Of a stretch of 5,194 bases of DNA, positions 1-5,169 are shown piece by piece. The stretch covers positions 1-5,194 of the forward strand of contig JAFAFD010000389.1 of NCBI GenBank assembly GCA_023423675.1. Reading direction: 5' to 3'. The notes beneath the pieces are model-generated. The model was not told the DNA's origin, ran no database searches, and was given only the letters and a program-made list of their open reading frames with translations. Numbering within the stretch: position 1 is the first letter of the stretch; each line of letters starts with the position of its first letter. The stretch comes from Pseudomonadota bacterium (GTDB lineage: Bacteria; Pseudomonadota; Gammaproteobacteria; Xanthomonadales; Xanthomonadaceae). The position numbers and the translations under genes are program-made.

Positions 1-2
1 GA

Positions 3-26
3 GCAGTCGAGCAAGCTCGACTCTAC
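3..26 (-). repeat. SMAG-type REP element (AGTCGAGC stem)
   Basis: The arms AGTCGAGC (5-12) and GCTCGACT (15-22) form a perfect 8-bp stem around an AA loop. CTAC follows at 23-26, which reads GTAG on the minus strand. This layout, a GTAG tetranucleotide at the foot of a short palindrome, is that of the SMAG repeats described in Stenotrophomonas maltophilia. The stem differs from the neighbouring element at one base pair (GTCGAGC versus GCCGAGC) and the loop is shorter, so it probably belongs to a different SMAG subfamily. Confidence 0.8.
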
Positions 27-35
27 GGGCCAACG

Positions 36-61
36 GCAGCCGAGCATGGGCTCGGCTCTAC
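36..61 (-). repeat. SMAG-type REP element (AGCCGAGC stem)
   Basis: The arms AGCCGAGC (38-45) and GCTCGGCT (50-57) pair perfectly around ATGG, followed by CTAC (58-61), i.e. GTAG on the minus strand. It lies in the same orientation as the element at 3-26, so the two form a tandem rather than an inverted pair. The minus-strand VOC gene stops at 71, so this hairpin begins only 9 nt downstream and would form in the 3' end of that operon's transcript. There it could stabilise the RNA or weakly terminate transcription. There is no U-tract, so it is not a classical intrinsic terminator. The first 25 nt recur exactly at 5170-5194, and all 26 nt recur in inverse orientation at 5121-5146. Confidence 0.9.
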
Positions 62-70
62 AGATGGGCG

Positions 71-442
71 TCAGGCTGTTGTCGGGGCCTGCACGGCGAT
101 GCGGTTGCCTTCGCAATCGGCGATCTCCGCCACGCGCCAGGCGCCTGCCTCGGCGGGGCCGAATCGCAGCGCGGCACCCGCCTGCAGCGCACGGGCAAGG
201 CTGGCATCGAGATCGTGCACGCCGACATAGATGCGCGCGCCCCGCGCGGACGGCAGGTAATCCGCGCCATGGACCAGCGCCATGCTGGCACCGCCTGCAT
301 CGTCGTCGAACGGCAGGTACGCCATCGTGCAGTCGTGCACCTCCACCGGGGCACCGATTTCCACCTGCAGCCACTGCTGGTAGAACGCGATGGCGCGGGC
401 CAGGTCGGCCACCGGAATCTCGACGTGCATGACAGGGTTCAT
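71..442 (-). CDS. VOC family (glyoxalase/bleomycin-resistance fold) protein
   Basis: This 123-residue protein is the size of a single two-module VOC domain. The N-terminus (MNPVMHVEIPVADLARAIAF) is the typical first beta strand, with His6, running into the 'D-L-x-x-A-x-x-FY' helix. The TMAYLPF segment (39-45), the strand near 70-76 and the closing EGNRIAV (111-117) match the small single-domain VOC proteins of the COG3324 kind. VOC proteins may be metal-dependent lyases, dioxygenases or epimerases, or may only bind a drug or metabolite; nothing here fixes the substrate. The residue after EGNRIAV is Gln118, where relatives often carry His, so a metal centre is uncertain. No leader is present, so it should be cytosolic. 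Met1 is preferred over Met5 because homologues commonly begin M-N-P-V. No clear Shine-Dalgarno is visible, and with only 17 nt after the response regulator stop, coupled translation is likely. It is the last gene of the kinase-regulator operon. Confidence 0.9.
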   Translation of the reverse strand: MNPVMHVEIPVADLARAIAFYQQWLQVEIGAPVEVHDCTMAYLPFDDDAGGASMALVHGADYLPSARGARIYVGVHDLDASLARALQAGAALRFGPAEAGAWRVAEIADCEGNRIAVQAPTTA

Positions 443-459
443 CGCCGCACCATACCGCT

Positions 460-1098
460 TCAGATGATGCGCAGGGTAATCGCCTTCAGCACTGCGCGGG
501 TGCGGTCGCGGGTGCCCAGCTTGTCGAGGATGCTGGATACGTAGTTCTTCACCGTGCCTTCGGCCAGGAACAGGCTGCGCGCGATTTCCTTGTTGCTGTA
601 GCCACCGGCCAGCAGGCGCAGGATGGCCACTTCGCGTTCGCCGAAGGTGTCGCTGGGTGGCGCTTCATCATGGAAGCGGTAGCGCGAGCGCACCGGTCCG
701 GTACTGACCGGCAGCAGCAGGGTTTCGCCAGCGGCGACGCGCTCGATGGCTTCGCGCAGGTCGGCCGGCGCTGCATCCTTCAGCAGAAACCCCTGCGCAC
801 CCGCTTCGCTGGCGCGCAGCAGCAGGTCGCTTTCATCGAAGGTGGTCAGCAGCAGGCAGGGCGTGGCGTCGCCGCGTGCACGCAGCTGGCGCAGTGCCTC
901 AATGCCATCCAGGCCGGGCATGCGGATATCACTGAGCACCACGTCCACCGGCTGCGTGGCCAGCGCATCCAGCAGTGCCTGGCCATCCTCGGCTTCCAGC
1001 ACCACCTGCACGCCCAGGCCCTGCAGCAGCGCGCGCAGGCCGGCGCGGACCAAGGCCTGGTCATCGGCCAGGGCGACACGGATCGGTGCGCCACTCAT
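460..1098 (-). CDS. NarL/LuxR-family two-component response regulator
   Basis: This 212-residue protein has an N-terminal receiver domain (about 6-122) and a C-terminal LuxR-type helix-turn-helix (about 152-208). In the receiver, the acidic pair Asp12-Asp13, the phospho-acceptor Asp57 in VVLSDIRMPG, the Thr85/Thr86 switch position and Lys107 in FLLKD are all present, so it should be phosphorylatable. The output domain shows the GEREVAILRLLAGGYSNKEI and GTVKNYVSSILDKLG signatures of DNA-binding regulators that dimerise on inverted half-sites. Length is normal for the family. Its ATG overlaps the kinase stop as ATGA, and no ribosome binding site is obvious, so it is probably translationally coupled to the kinase and is its cognate partner. 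Targets cannot be read from sequence; autoregulation and control of the divergent genes beginning at 2345 are the natural guesses. DesR, LiaR and NarL are relatives, but I do not assign a specific symbol. Confidence 0.96.
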   Translation of the reverse strand: MSGAPIRVALADDQALVRAGLRALLQGLGVQVVLEAEDGQALLDALATQPVDVVLSDIRMPGLDGIEALRQLRARGDATPCLLLTTFDESDLLLRASEAGAQGFLLKDAAPADLREAIERVAAGETLLLPVSTGPVRSRYRFHDEAPPSDTFGEREVAILRLLAGGYSNKEIARSLFLAEGTVKNYVSSILDKLGTRDRTRAVLKAITLRII

Positions 1099-2195
1099 AC
1101 CGGCAACCGCGCGATCAGGTGCATGCCGCCCTGCTCGGTACGGGCCAGCTCCAGCTGCCCCTGCACATCGGCCAGGCGCTCACGCATGCCGGAAATGCCA
1201 TTGCCCTCGCGGATGCGCTCGGCGCGCTGGCCGTCATCGCGGATATCGATACGCAACCGGGAATCCTCTTCGCTCATCGTCAGCCATACGTTATCGGCTT
1301 CGCCATGCCGTGCGGCGTTGGTCAGGGCTTCCTGCACAAGGCGCAGCACCGTCTCGGCCGTGCGTGGATCGGTGACCCGCACGCCCTCGGCAATCCGCAG
1401 CTGCAGGCGCGGGCGCGGGAACGGCGCGGCCAGCGCATGCAGGGCGGTGTCCAGATCCAGGCCGCGGTCATCGCGCATGGACTGCACGACCTGGCGGATG
1501 TCGGCCAGCAGTTCGCCGGACAGCTGTTCGGCGGTCTGCAGGCCCTCGCGTCCGGCCAGCACCGGATCGGCGGCCAGCGCACGCAGGTTGAGGCGCATGG
1601 CGGTGAGCTTGTGCCCCGCCACGTCGTGCAGTTCGCGCGCCAGGCGCAGGCGCTCGGCATCGCGGGCGCTGTCGGCCAGCAGGGCACGGGTGGCCAGCAG
1701 ATCGGCATTGACCCGCGCCAGCTCGTCGCGGGCCAGCGCCGTGCTGCGCGCATAGTGCGCGGTCAGCGCGGCAAAGGCCTGGAAGCCGCCGTACAGCAGC
1801 ACCACCAGCAGCGGCTGGGTGAAACCACTGTGGCGCAGCACGGCGTACTCGGCCAGGTTGGCCAGCAGCGCAACCACCAGCACGAAGCGCGGCGGCCAAT
1901 GCTCGGCCAGCTGCGCAACCAGCACCACCAGCAGCACCGGTGCCGTGCCGGTGCGTGGCTGCAGGGCGATGAGGGCGACCGCCAGCAGCGCCTGCAGCAC
2001 GGCAACGACCGCGCGGAGGCGGGTCGGCAGCCCGACCCAGCCGTGCACCGCGAACAGCAGCAGGAAGGCGCCGAGCAGCAGCAGGCTTGATCCGGCCCCG
2101 CTGCGCTGCACGCCGAATGACAGGCCGACCACCAGCACGGTGATCACGCCGGCAAGGCTGAGGGGACGCAGGAGATGGCGGAGCAGGCTGGGCAT
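1095..2195 (-). CDS. Membrane sensor histidine kinase, HisKA_3 (NarX/DesK-like) type
   Basis: With the start at 2195 this is a 366-residue kinase. The N-terminal half (about 12-147) is a run of hydrophobic segments, roughly 12-30, 37-55, 62-80, 84-98, 104-120 and 128-147. That suggests a six-helix membrane sensor with no sizeable periplasmic domain, as in DesK-like kinases that sense membrane state or a membrane-soluble ligand. An amphipathic linker (about 150-183) leads to the dimerisation/phosphotransfer motif ERLRLARELHDVAGHKL, with His190 as the predicted phosphorylation site. The ATPase domain has an N box (VQEALTNAARHGEA, Asn293), the RDDGQ box (319-323) and GNGISGMRERL (331-341). The open frame continues upstream to 2531, but that part lies over the opposite-strand gene at 2345-2767 and reads as Arg/Pro/Gly-rich shadow. 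The ATG at 2195 directly precedes the first hydrophobic helix; its ribosome binding site is weak. First gene of the operon with the response regulator and VOC gene. Confidence 0.94.
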   Translation of the reverse strand: MPSLLRHLLRPLSLAGVITVLVVGLSFGVQRSGAGSSLLLLGAFLLLFAVHGWVGLPTRLRAVVAVLQALLAVALIALQPRTGTAPVLLVVLVAQLAEHWPPRFVLVVALLANLAEYAVLRHSGFTQPLLVVLLYGGFQAFAALTAHYARSTALARDELARVNADLLATRALLADSARDAERLRLARELHDVAGHKLTAMRLNLRALAADPVLAGREGLQTAEQLSGELLADIRQVVQSMRDDRGLDLDTALHALAAPFPRPRLQLRIAEGVRVTDPRTAETVLRLVQEALTNAARHGEADNVWLTMSEEDSRLRIDIRDDGQRAERIREGNGISGMRERLADVQGQLELARTEQGGMHLIARLPV

Positions 2196-2242
2196 GGCGG
2201 CATGCTGACCGGCCCGGGCCCCTGCCGGCAATGGGTCCAGCG

Positions 2243-2258
2243 CAGAAAGTGACTTCTG
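2243..2258. promoter_or_regulatory. Candidate operator dyad CAGAA-N6-TTCTG
   Basis: CAGAA (2243-2247) and TTCTG (2254-2258) are perfect inverted half-sites around AGTGAC. The dyad sits in the most A/T-rich part of the divergent gap, about 50 nt upstream of the kinase start. NarL/LuxR-type regulators bind short inverted half-sites, so the divergent response regulator is a conceivable ligand. Five-base arms can arise by chance, so this is only a candidate. Confidence 0.25.
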
Positions 2259-2278
2259 GCACGTCGGATCGATGACCA

Positions 2279-2299
2279 CTGGCCCTGAACCCGGGCCAG
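2279..2299. other. Hairpin-forming inverted repeat in the divergent region
   Basis: CTGGCCC (2279-2285) pairs perfectly with GGGCCAG (2293-2299) around a 7-nt loop. In a plus-strand transcript it would lie in the 5' leader of the DUF2141 gene, ending 45 nt before its ATG. There is no U-tract and no visible riboswitch architecture. It may be a leader structure, a protein site, or chance in GC-rich DNA. Confidence 0.3.
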
Positions 2300-2344
2300 C
2301 CCCCGGCGCAGACTGGCCCCACACCTCCCGACGGAACTGCCGCC

Positions 2345-2767
2345 ATGATCCGCACCGCCCTGACCTGCTGCCTGCTCGCTGGCCTGCTGCTTGCCGGCGG
2401 CACCCACGCCGCCGAGCTGACCGTGAACGTGCACGATGTCCGCGCCCAGACCGGCACCCTGCGCGCCGCCCTGGTGTCCTCCGACGAGGCCTGGAACGGC
2501 AAGGCCGCACCGGTGCAGGCGCAGCAGGCACACCCGCAGGGCGAGAGCCTGCACTTCACCTTCAAGGATCTGCCGGCCGGCAGCTACGCCGTGCTGCTGA
2601 CCCACGACGAGAATGACAACGGCAAGCTCGACACCAACCTGGTGGGCATGCCGATCGAAGGCTACGGCTTCAGCAACAATCCGCAGGTGATGCGCAAGCC
2701 GACCTTCGAGGAAGCACGCTTCGCGGTGCCCGCCGCCGGCACCGCCATCGACATCACCCTGCGCTGA
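2345..2767 (+). CDS. Exported DUF2141 domain protein
   Basis: This is a 140-residue protein with a Sec-type signal peptide: a short basic start (MIR), a hydrophobic core (about 5-19), and a likely cleavage near Ala22 or Ala23 in GGTHAAEL. Cys8-Cys9 lie too early and in the wrong setting for a lipobox. The mature ~118 residues match the DUF2141 family by the beta-rich first half, LPAGSYAV (76-83), the acidic HDENDNGKLDTN loop (87-98), the PIEGYGFSNN segment (103-112) and PTFEEARF (119-126). DUF2141 has no established biochemical role. The acidic loop has D-x-N-x-N-G-x-x-D spacing (Asp88, Asn90, Asn92, Asp96), which resembles a calcium-binding loop. The start follows directly from the signal peptide, and the ribosome binding site is poor (GGAAC at 2333-2337). 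The oxygenase gene starts 26 nt after its stop, implying co-transcription and a shared periplasmic role. Confidence 0.93.
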   Translation: MIRTALTCCLLAGLLLAGGTHAAELTVNVHDVRAQTGTLRAALVSSDEAWNGKAAPVQAQQAHPQGESLHFTFKDLPAGSYAVLLTHDENDNGKLDTNLVGMPIEGYGFSNNPQVMRKPTFEEARFAVPAAGTAIDITLR

Positions 2768-2783
2768 TTCTCCTTCCCGCACC

Positions 2784-2787
2784 GAGG
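2784..2787 (+). promoter_or_regulatory. Ribosome binding site of the carotenoid oxygenase gene
   Basis: GAGG lies 6 nt before the ATG at 2794. It supports that start, which is also the one that yields an intact twin-arginine leader. Confidence 0.6.
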
Positions 2788-2793
2788 CCCGCC

Positions 2794-4317
2794 ATGGATC
2801 GTCGCCGCTTCCTCCGCACCCTGATCAGCAGCACCGCTGGCCTGGCCCTGGGCGCCAGCGCCCTGCGCAGCGCCCCGGCCTTCGCCAATGACCCGGCGCA
2901 GTTCGCCCTGGGCCTGCAGGAGCATCCGTGGCTGCTGGGCTGGCGCGGGGTGAGCAGCGAGACGCTGGGCCCGGCCACGGTGCAGCTGCAGGGCCGGCTG
3001 CCGGCCGGCCTGGCCGGCACGCTGTACCGCAACGGCCCGGCCTGGAGCGAGCGCGGCACCCTGCGCTACGACCACTGGTTCGATGGCGACGGCATGGTCC
3101 ACGGTTGGCACTTCAATGGCGATGGCAGCCTGACCCACCGCGCACGCATGGTGGCCACGCCGAAGTTCACCCGCGAGCAGAAGGCCGGTCGCTTCCTCTA
3201 CCCCGCCGCCGGCACCAGCGTCCCCAACGCACAGGCCGTGCGCAACAACGACGATGCCAACGTGGCCAACACGTCGGTGATGGCGCTCAATGGCCGCGTG
3301 TTCGCCCTGTGCGAATCGGGCTCGGCGTTCGAGGTGCATCCCGATTCGCTGGAGACGATCGGCCCGGTGACCTGGCGCCCTGACCTGGCGGCCCTGCCGT
3401 TCTCGGCGCACCCGCTGGTGGACCGCGATGGCAGCGTCTGGAACTTCGGCTCGATCAGCCTGATGGGCGGCGCCGGTCTGCTGGTCTGGCACATCGGCAA
3501 GGATGGCCAGCTGATCAGCGCCGATGTGATCGCCACGCCCGGCCGTGGCTACCTGCATGCCTTCACCATGACCGACCAGCACCTGGTCTTCGTGCTGGCG
3601 CCGTTCGACTTCAATGAGAGCGGCGGCAGCTTCTTCGAACGCATGCAGTTCGCCCCGCAGCGCGCAGCCAACATCGCGGTGGTATCCAAGGATGCGCCGG
3701 ACAAGGCGCAGTGGTTTGAAGCGCCGTTCGCGGCGATCTACCACTTCGGCGATGCACACCGCAGCAAGGACGGGATCGTGGTGCGCGCCGTGCGCCGGGA
3801 CAACATGGACGAAGCCCGTTCGCCGATGAAGGAAGCAATGGCCGGTGACGGCGCCCACGCCACCAACGGCCACAGCAGCCTGGTGGAACTGCACCTGGAC
3901 CTGCGCCGTGGCCAGGCGCGCTGGCAGGATACCGGCATCAGTACGGTGGAATTCCCGCTGTTCGACCCGCGCACGCCCGACAGCCGCGCGGCCCGCCTGT
4001 ACGCACCGACCGTCGATGGCACCAGCAATACGCCGTACTTCAATGCGGTGGCCGCCTTCGACGTGGAGCGTGGCCGCCGTCAGGTGTGGCGCTATGGCAG
4101 CGACATCATGGCCGAGGAGCATGTGTTCGTGCCCCGCCCCGGCAGCCGCAATCCGGATGATGGCTGGCTGGTCGGAACCCTGCTGGATCCGGTGAACAAG
4201 CGCAGCGGTATTGCCGTGCTGGATGCGCGCCATGTGCAGGACGGCCCGCTGGCGCAGGCCTGGCTGCCGTACGCGGTGCCGCTGGGTTTCCACGGCACGT
4301 TTGCCGCGCGGGCGTAA
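2794..4317 (+). CDS. Tat-exported carotenoid cleavage oxygenase family protein
   Basis: This 507-residue protein belongs to the carotenoid oxygenase (RPE65/ACO/VP14) family, non-haem iron enzymes that split carotenoid, apocarotenoid or stilbene double bonds with O2. It opens with a twin-arginine leader (RRRFLR, residues 3-8), a hydrophobic stretch and a likely cut after Ala31 (APAFA/ND), so it should reach the periplasm folded and metal-loaded. Family hallmarks follow in order: LYRNGPA (77-83), HWFDGDGMVHG (94-104), and the four predicted iron ligands His206 (SAHP), His255 (YLHAF), His317 (IYHFGDA) and His500 (GFHGTF). The second-shell glutamates appear as Glu174 (ALCESG), Glu365 (LVELHLDL) and Glu386 (VEFPLFDPR). 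Length is normal for the family. Two usually conserved neighbours differ: family HDF is HAF here, and HxxNA is HFGDA. The substrate cannot be told from sequence. Likely operon partner of the preceding DUF2141 gene. Confidence 0.95.
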   Translation: MDRRRFLRTLISSTAGLALGASALRSAPAFANDPAQFALGLQEHPWLLGWRGVSSETLGPATVQLQGRLPAGLAGTLYRNGPAWSERGTLRYDHWFDGDGMVHGWHFNGDGSLTHRARMVATPKFTREQKAGRFLYPAAGTSVPNAQAVRNNDDANVANTSVMALNGRVFALCESGSAFEVHPDSLETIGPVTWRPDLAALPFSAHPLVDRDGSVWNFGSISLMGGAGLLVWHIGKDGQLISADVIATPGRGYLHAFTMTDQHLVFVLAPFDFNESGGSFFERMQFAPQRAANIAVVSKDAPDKAQWFEAPFAAIYHFGDAHRSKDGIVVRAVRRDNMDEARSPMKEAMAGDGAHATNGHSSLVELHLDLRRGQARWQDTGISTVEFPLFDPRTPDSRAARLYAPTVDGTSNTPYFNAVAAFDVERGRRQVWRYGSDIMAEEHVFVPRPGSRNPDDGWLVGTLLDPVNKRSGIAVLDARHVQDGPLAQAWLPYAVPLGFHGTFAARA

Positions 4318-4329
4318 CCGCAGGCGCAC

Positions 4330-4345
4330 GCCGCGCGCACGCGGC
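4330..4345 (+). other. Small GC hairpin between oxygenase and solute-binding genes
   Basis: GCCGCG (4330-4335) and CGCGGC (4340-4345) form a perfect 6-bp stem with loop CGCA, starting 12 nt after the oxygenase stop. It lacks a U-tract, so it is at best a weak or Rho-assisted stop signal or an mRNA 3'-end structure. It leaves open whether the downstream gene is co-transcribed. Confidence 0.3.
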
Positions 4346-4376
4346 CGCTGGCATGCTGGCGTTCCCCGTGTTCCCC

Positions 4377-4380
4377 GGAG
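4377..4380 (+). promoter_or_regulatory. Ribosome binding site deciding the start at 4388
   Basis: GGAG lies 7 nt before the ATG at 4388. This well-spaced site argues for the 238-residue product over the longer in-frame extension back to 4211, which lies over the oxygenase gene. Confidence 0.7.
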
Positions 4381-4387
4381 TGCCCCC

Positions 4388-5104
4388 ATGCCGCTGTCCG
4401 ACCACCGTGCTGTACTTGCTCCACACGGTCACCTGCGCGTGGCGATCAACCTGGGTAACCCGGTGCTCGCCCAGGGCGATGCGCGCTCGCCGCGCGGACC
4501 GTCCGTGGAGCTGGCCACGACGCTGGCGCAGCGGCTGGGCGTGCAGGCGCGTTTCACCTGCCACGATGCGGCGGTCTCGGTCGTGGCCGCTGCCGCCGAG
4601 GACGGCTGGGACCTGGCGTTCCTGGCGGTGGATCCGGCGCGTGCCGACCGGATCGCGTTCAGTGCGCCCTATGTGGAGATCGAAGGCACCTACCTGGTGC
4701 GCGAAGCCAGCCCGGCGCGAACGTTGGCCGACCTCGACCGCGAAGGCGTGCGCATTGCGGTGGGTCGCGGCGCGGCCTACGACCTGTACCTGAGCCGCGA
4801 GCTGAAGCATGCGCGGATTGAGCGCGCCGAGACCTCGGCGGCGGCGATCGATCTGTTCGACCAGCAGCAGCTGGATGCGGCGGCCGGTGTGCGGCAACCG
4901 CTGCAGGCCTGGGCGCAGGCGCATCCCGGGCATCGGGTGCTGGCCGATCGCTTCACCGCGATCCAGCAGGCGGTGGCCGCCCCGGCCGCGCGCCCGGCGG
5001 ATGCACTGCAGGCGTTGTTTGCCGAGGTGGAAGCGATCAAGCAGGGGCCGTTGCTGGGGGAGGCGTTCGCGCGGGCCGGGCAGGCGGTGACGCTGGTGCG
5101 GTGA
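4388..5104 (+). CDS. Family 3 solute-binding domain protein without signal peptide
   Basis: This 238-residue protein is related to the polar amino-acid type (family 3) periplasmic binding proteins. LRVAINLGNP (16-25) is the first strand of lobe 1, SPRGPSVELATTLAQRLG (34-51) corresponds to the usual 'G-x-x-x-D-L' helix, and DLAFLAVDPARADRIAFSAP (75-94) matches the family's 'D-x-x-x-x-x-x-x-x-x-R' and 'F-S-x-P-Y' region, with Arg85 the likely ligand carboxylate contact. The crossover to lobe 2 falls near 100-128 (GTYLV to VRIAVG). The size equals a complete mature binding domain, yet residues 1-15 are hydrophilic with no leader or lipobox. A good GGAG site supports this start, and the extension upstream is Arg/Pro-rich, not a leader. 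It may therefore be a cytosolic binding or enzyme-like member (cyclohexadienyl dehydratase-like proteins share the fold). No permease or ATPase genes are nearby. It lies 70 nt after the oxygenase gene, so operon membership is uncertain. Confidence 0.87.
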   Translation: MPLSDHRAVLAPHGHLRVAINLGNPVLAQGDARSPRGPSVELATTLAQRLGVQARFTCHDAAVSVVAAAAEDGWDLAFLAVDPARADRIAFSAPYVEIEGTYLVREASPARTLADLDREGVRIAVGRGAAYDLYLSRELKHARIERAETSAAAIDLFDQQQLDAAAGVRQPLQAWAQAHPGHRVLADRFTAIQQAVAAPAARPADALQALFAEVEAIKQGPLLGEAFARAGQAVTLVR

Positions 5105-5120
5105 GGGGTTCGATTGTTTT

Positions 5121-5146
5121 GTAGAGCCGAGCCCATGCTCGGCTGC
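5121..5146 (+). repeat. SMAG-type REP element, left arm of inverted pair
   Basis: GTAG (5121-5124) is followed by AGCCGAGC (5125-5132), CCAT, and GCTCGGCT (5137-5144). It is the exact reverse complement of 36-61. It begins 16 nt after the stop of the solute-binding gene, so the hairpin would form at the 3' end of that transcript. Confidence 0.9.
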
Positions 5147-5169
5147 CGTGTGCGGGCTTCCTGCGAAGA

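Larger units (their letters stand above)
2196..2344. promoter_or_regulatory. Divergent intergenic region between kinase and DUF2141 genes
   Basis: This 149-nt gap separates the minus-strand kinase operon from the plus-strand DUF2141-oxygenase genes, so promoters for both directions are expected here. It is GC-rich, and I could not find a sigma-70-like -35/-10 pair with convincing matches on either strand. It does hold a 16-nt dyad (2243-2258), a perfect GGCCCGGGCC palindrome (2211-2220) and a 7-bp hairpin (2279-2299). The role is inferred from gene orientation rather than from motifs. Confidence 0.6.

Noticed and set aside
670..1755. 361-codon plus-strand frame across the response regulator and kinase
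   Set aside because: A Ser/Arg/Ala-rich shadow that crosses the boundary of two well-supported opposite-strand genes.
975..2090. 371-codon plus-strand frame opposite the histidine kinase
   Set aside because: A Gln/Gly/His-rich shadow of the kinase gene, with no domain signature. The kinase on the other strand has all expected motifs.
2196..2531. Upstream in-frame extension of the histidine kinase to an ATG at 2531
   Set aside because: The 112 extra residues are Arg/Pro/Gly-rich, most of them overlap the opposite-strand DUF2141 gene, and the ATG at 2195 sits directly before the first membrane helix.
2144..2782. 212-codon minus-strand frame across the DUF2141 gene and kinase start
   Set aside because: A shadow of the DUF2141 gene with no recognisable domain. 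Its ATG at 2203 is out of frame with the kinase.
2998..3022. GCCGGCCGGCC-type self-complementary run
   Set aside because: It lies inside the oxygenase coding sequence and is explained by Pro-Ala-Gly-Leu-Ala-Gly codons with G/C third positions.
4211..4387. Upstream in-frame extension of the solute-binding protein to 4211
   Set aside because: It overlaps the oxygenase gene, is Arg-rich without a hydrophobic core, and ignores the well-placed GGAG site before 4388. It also does not provide the missing signal peptide.
2662..4389. 575-codon open frame on the minus strand opposite the oxygenase gene
   Set aside because: Its composition is rich in Arg, Ala, Gly, His and Gln with no recognisable domain, and it covers a gene with complete family motifs. 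Long antisense frames are expected in GC-rich DNA with strong third-position bias.
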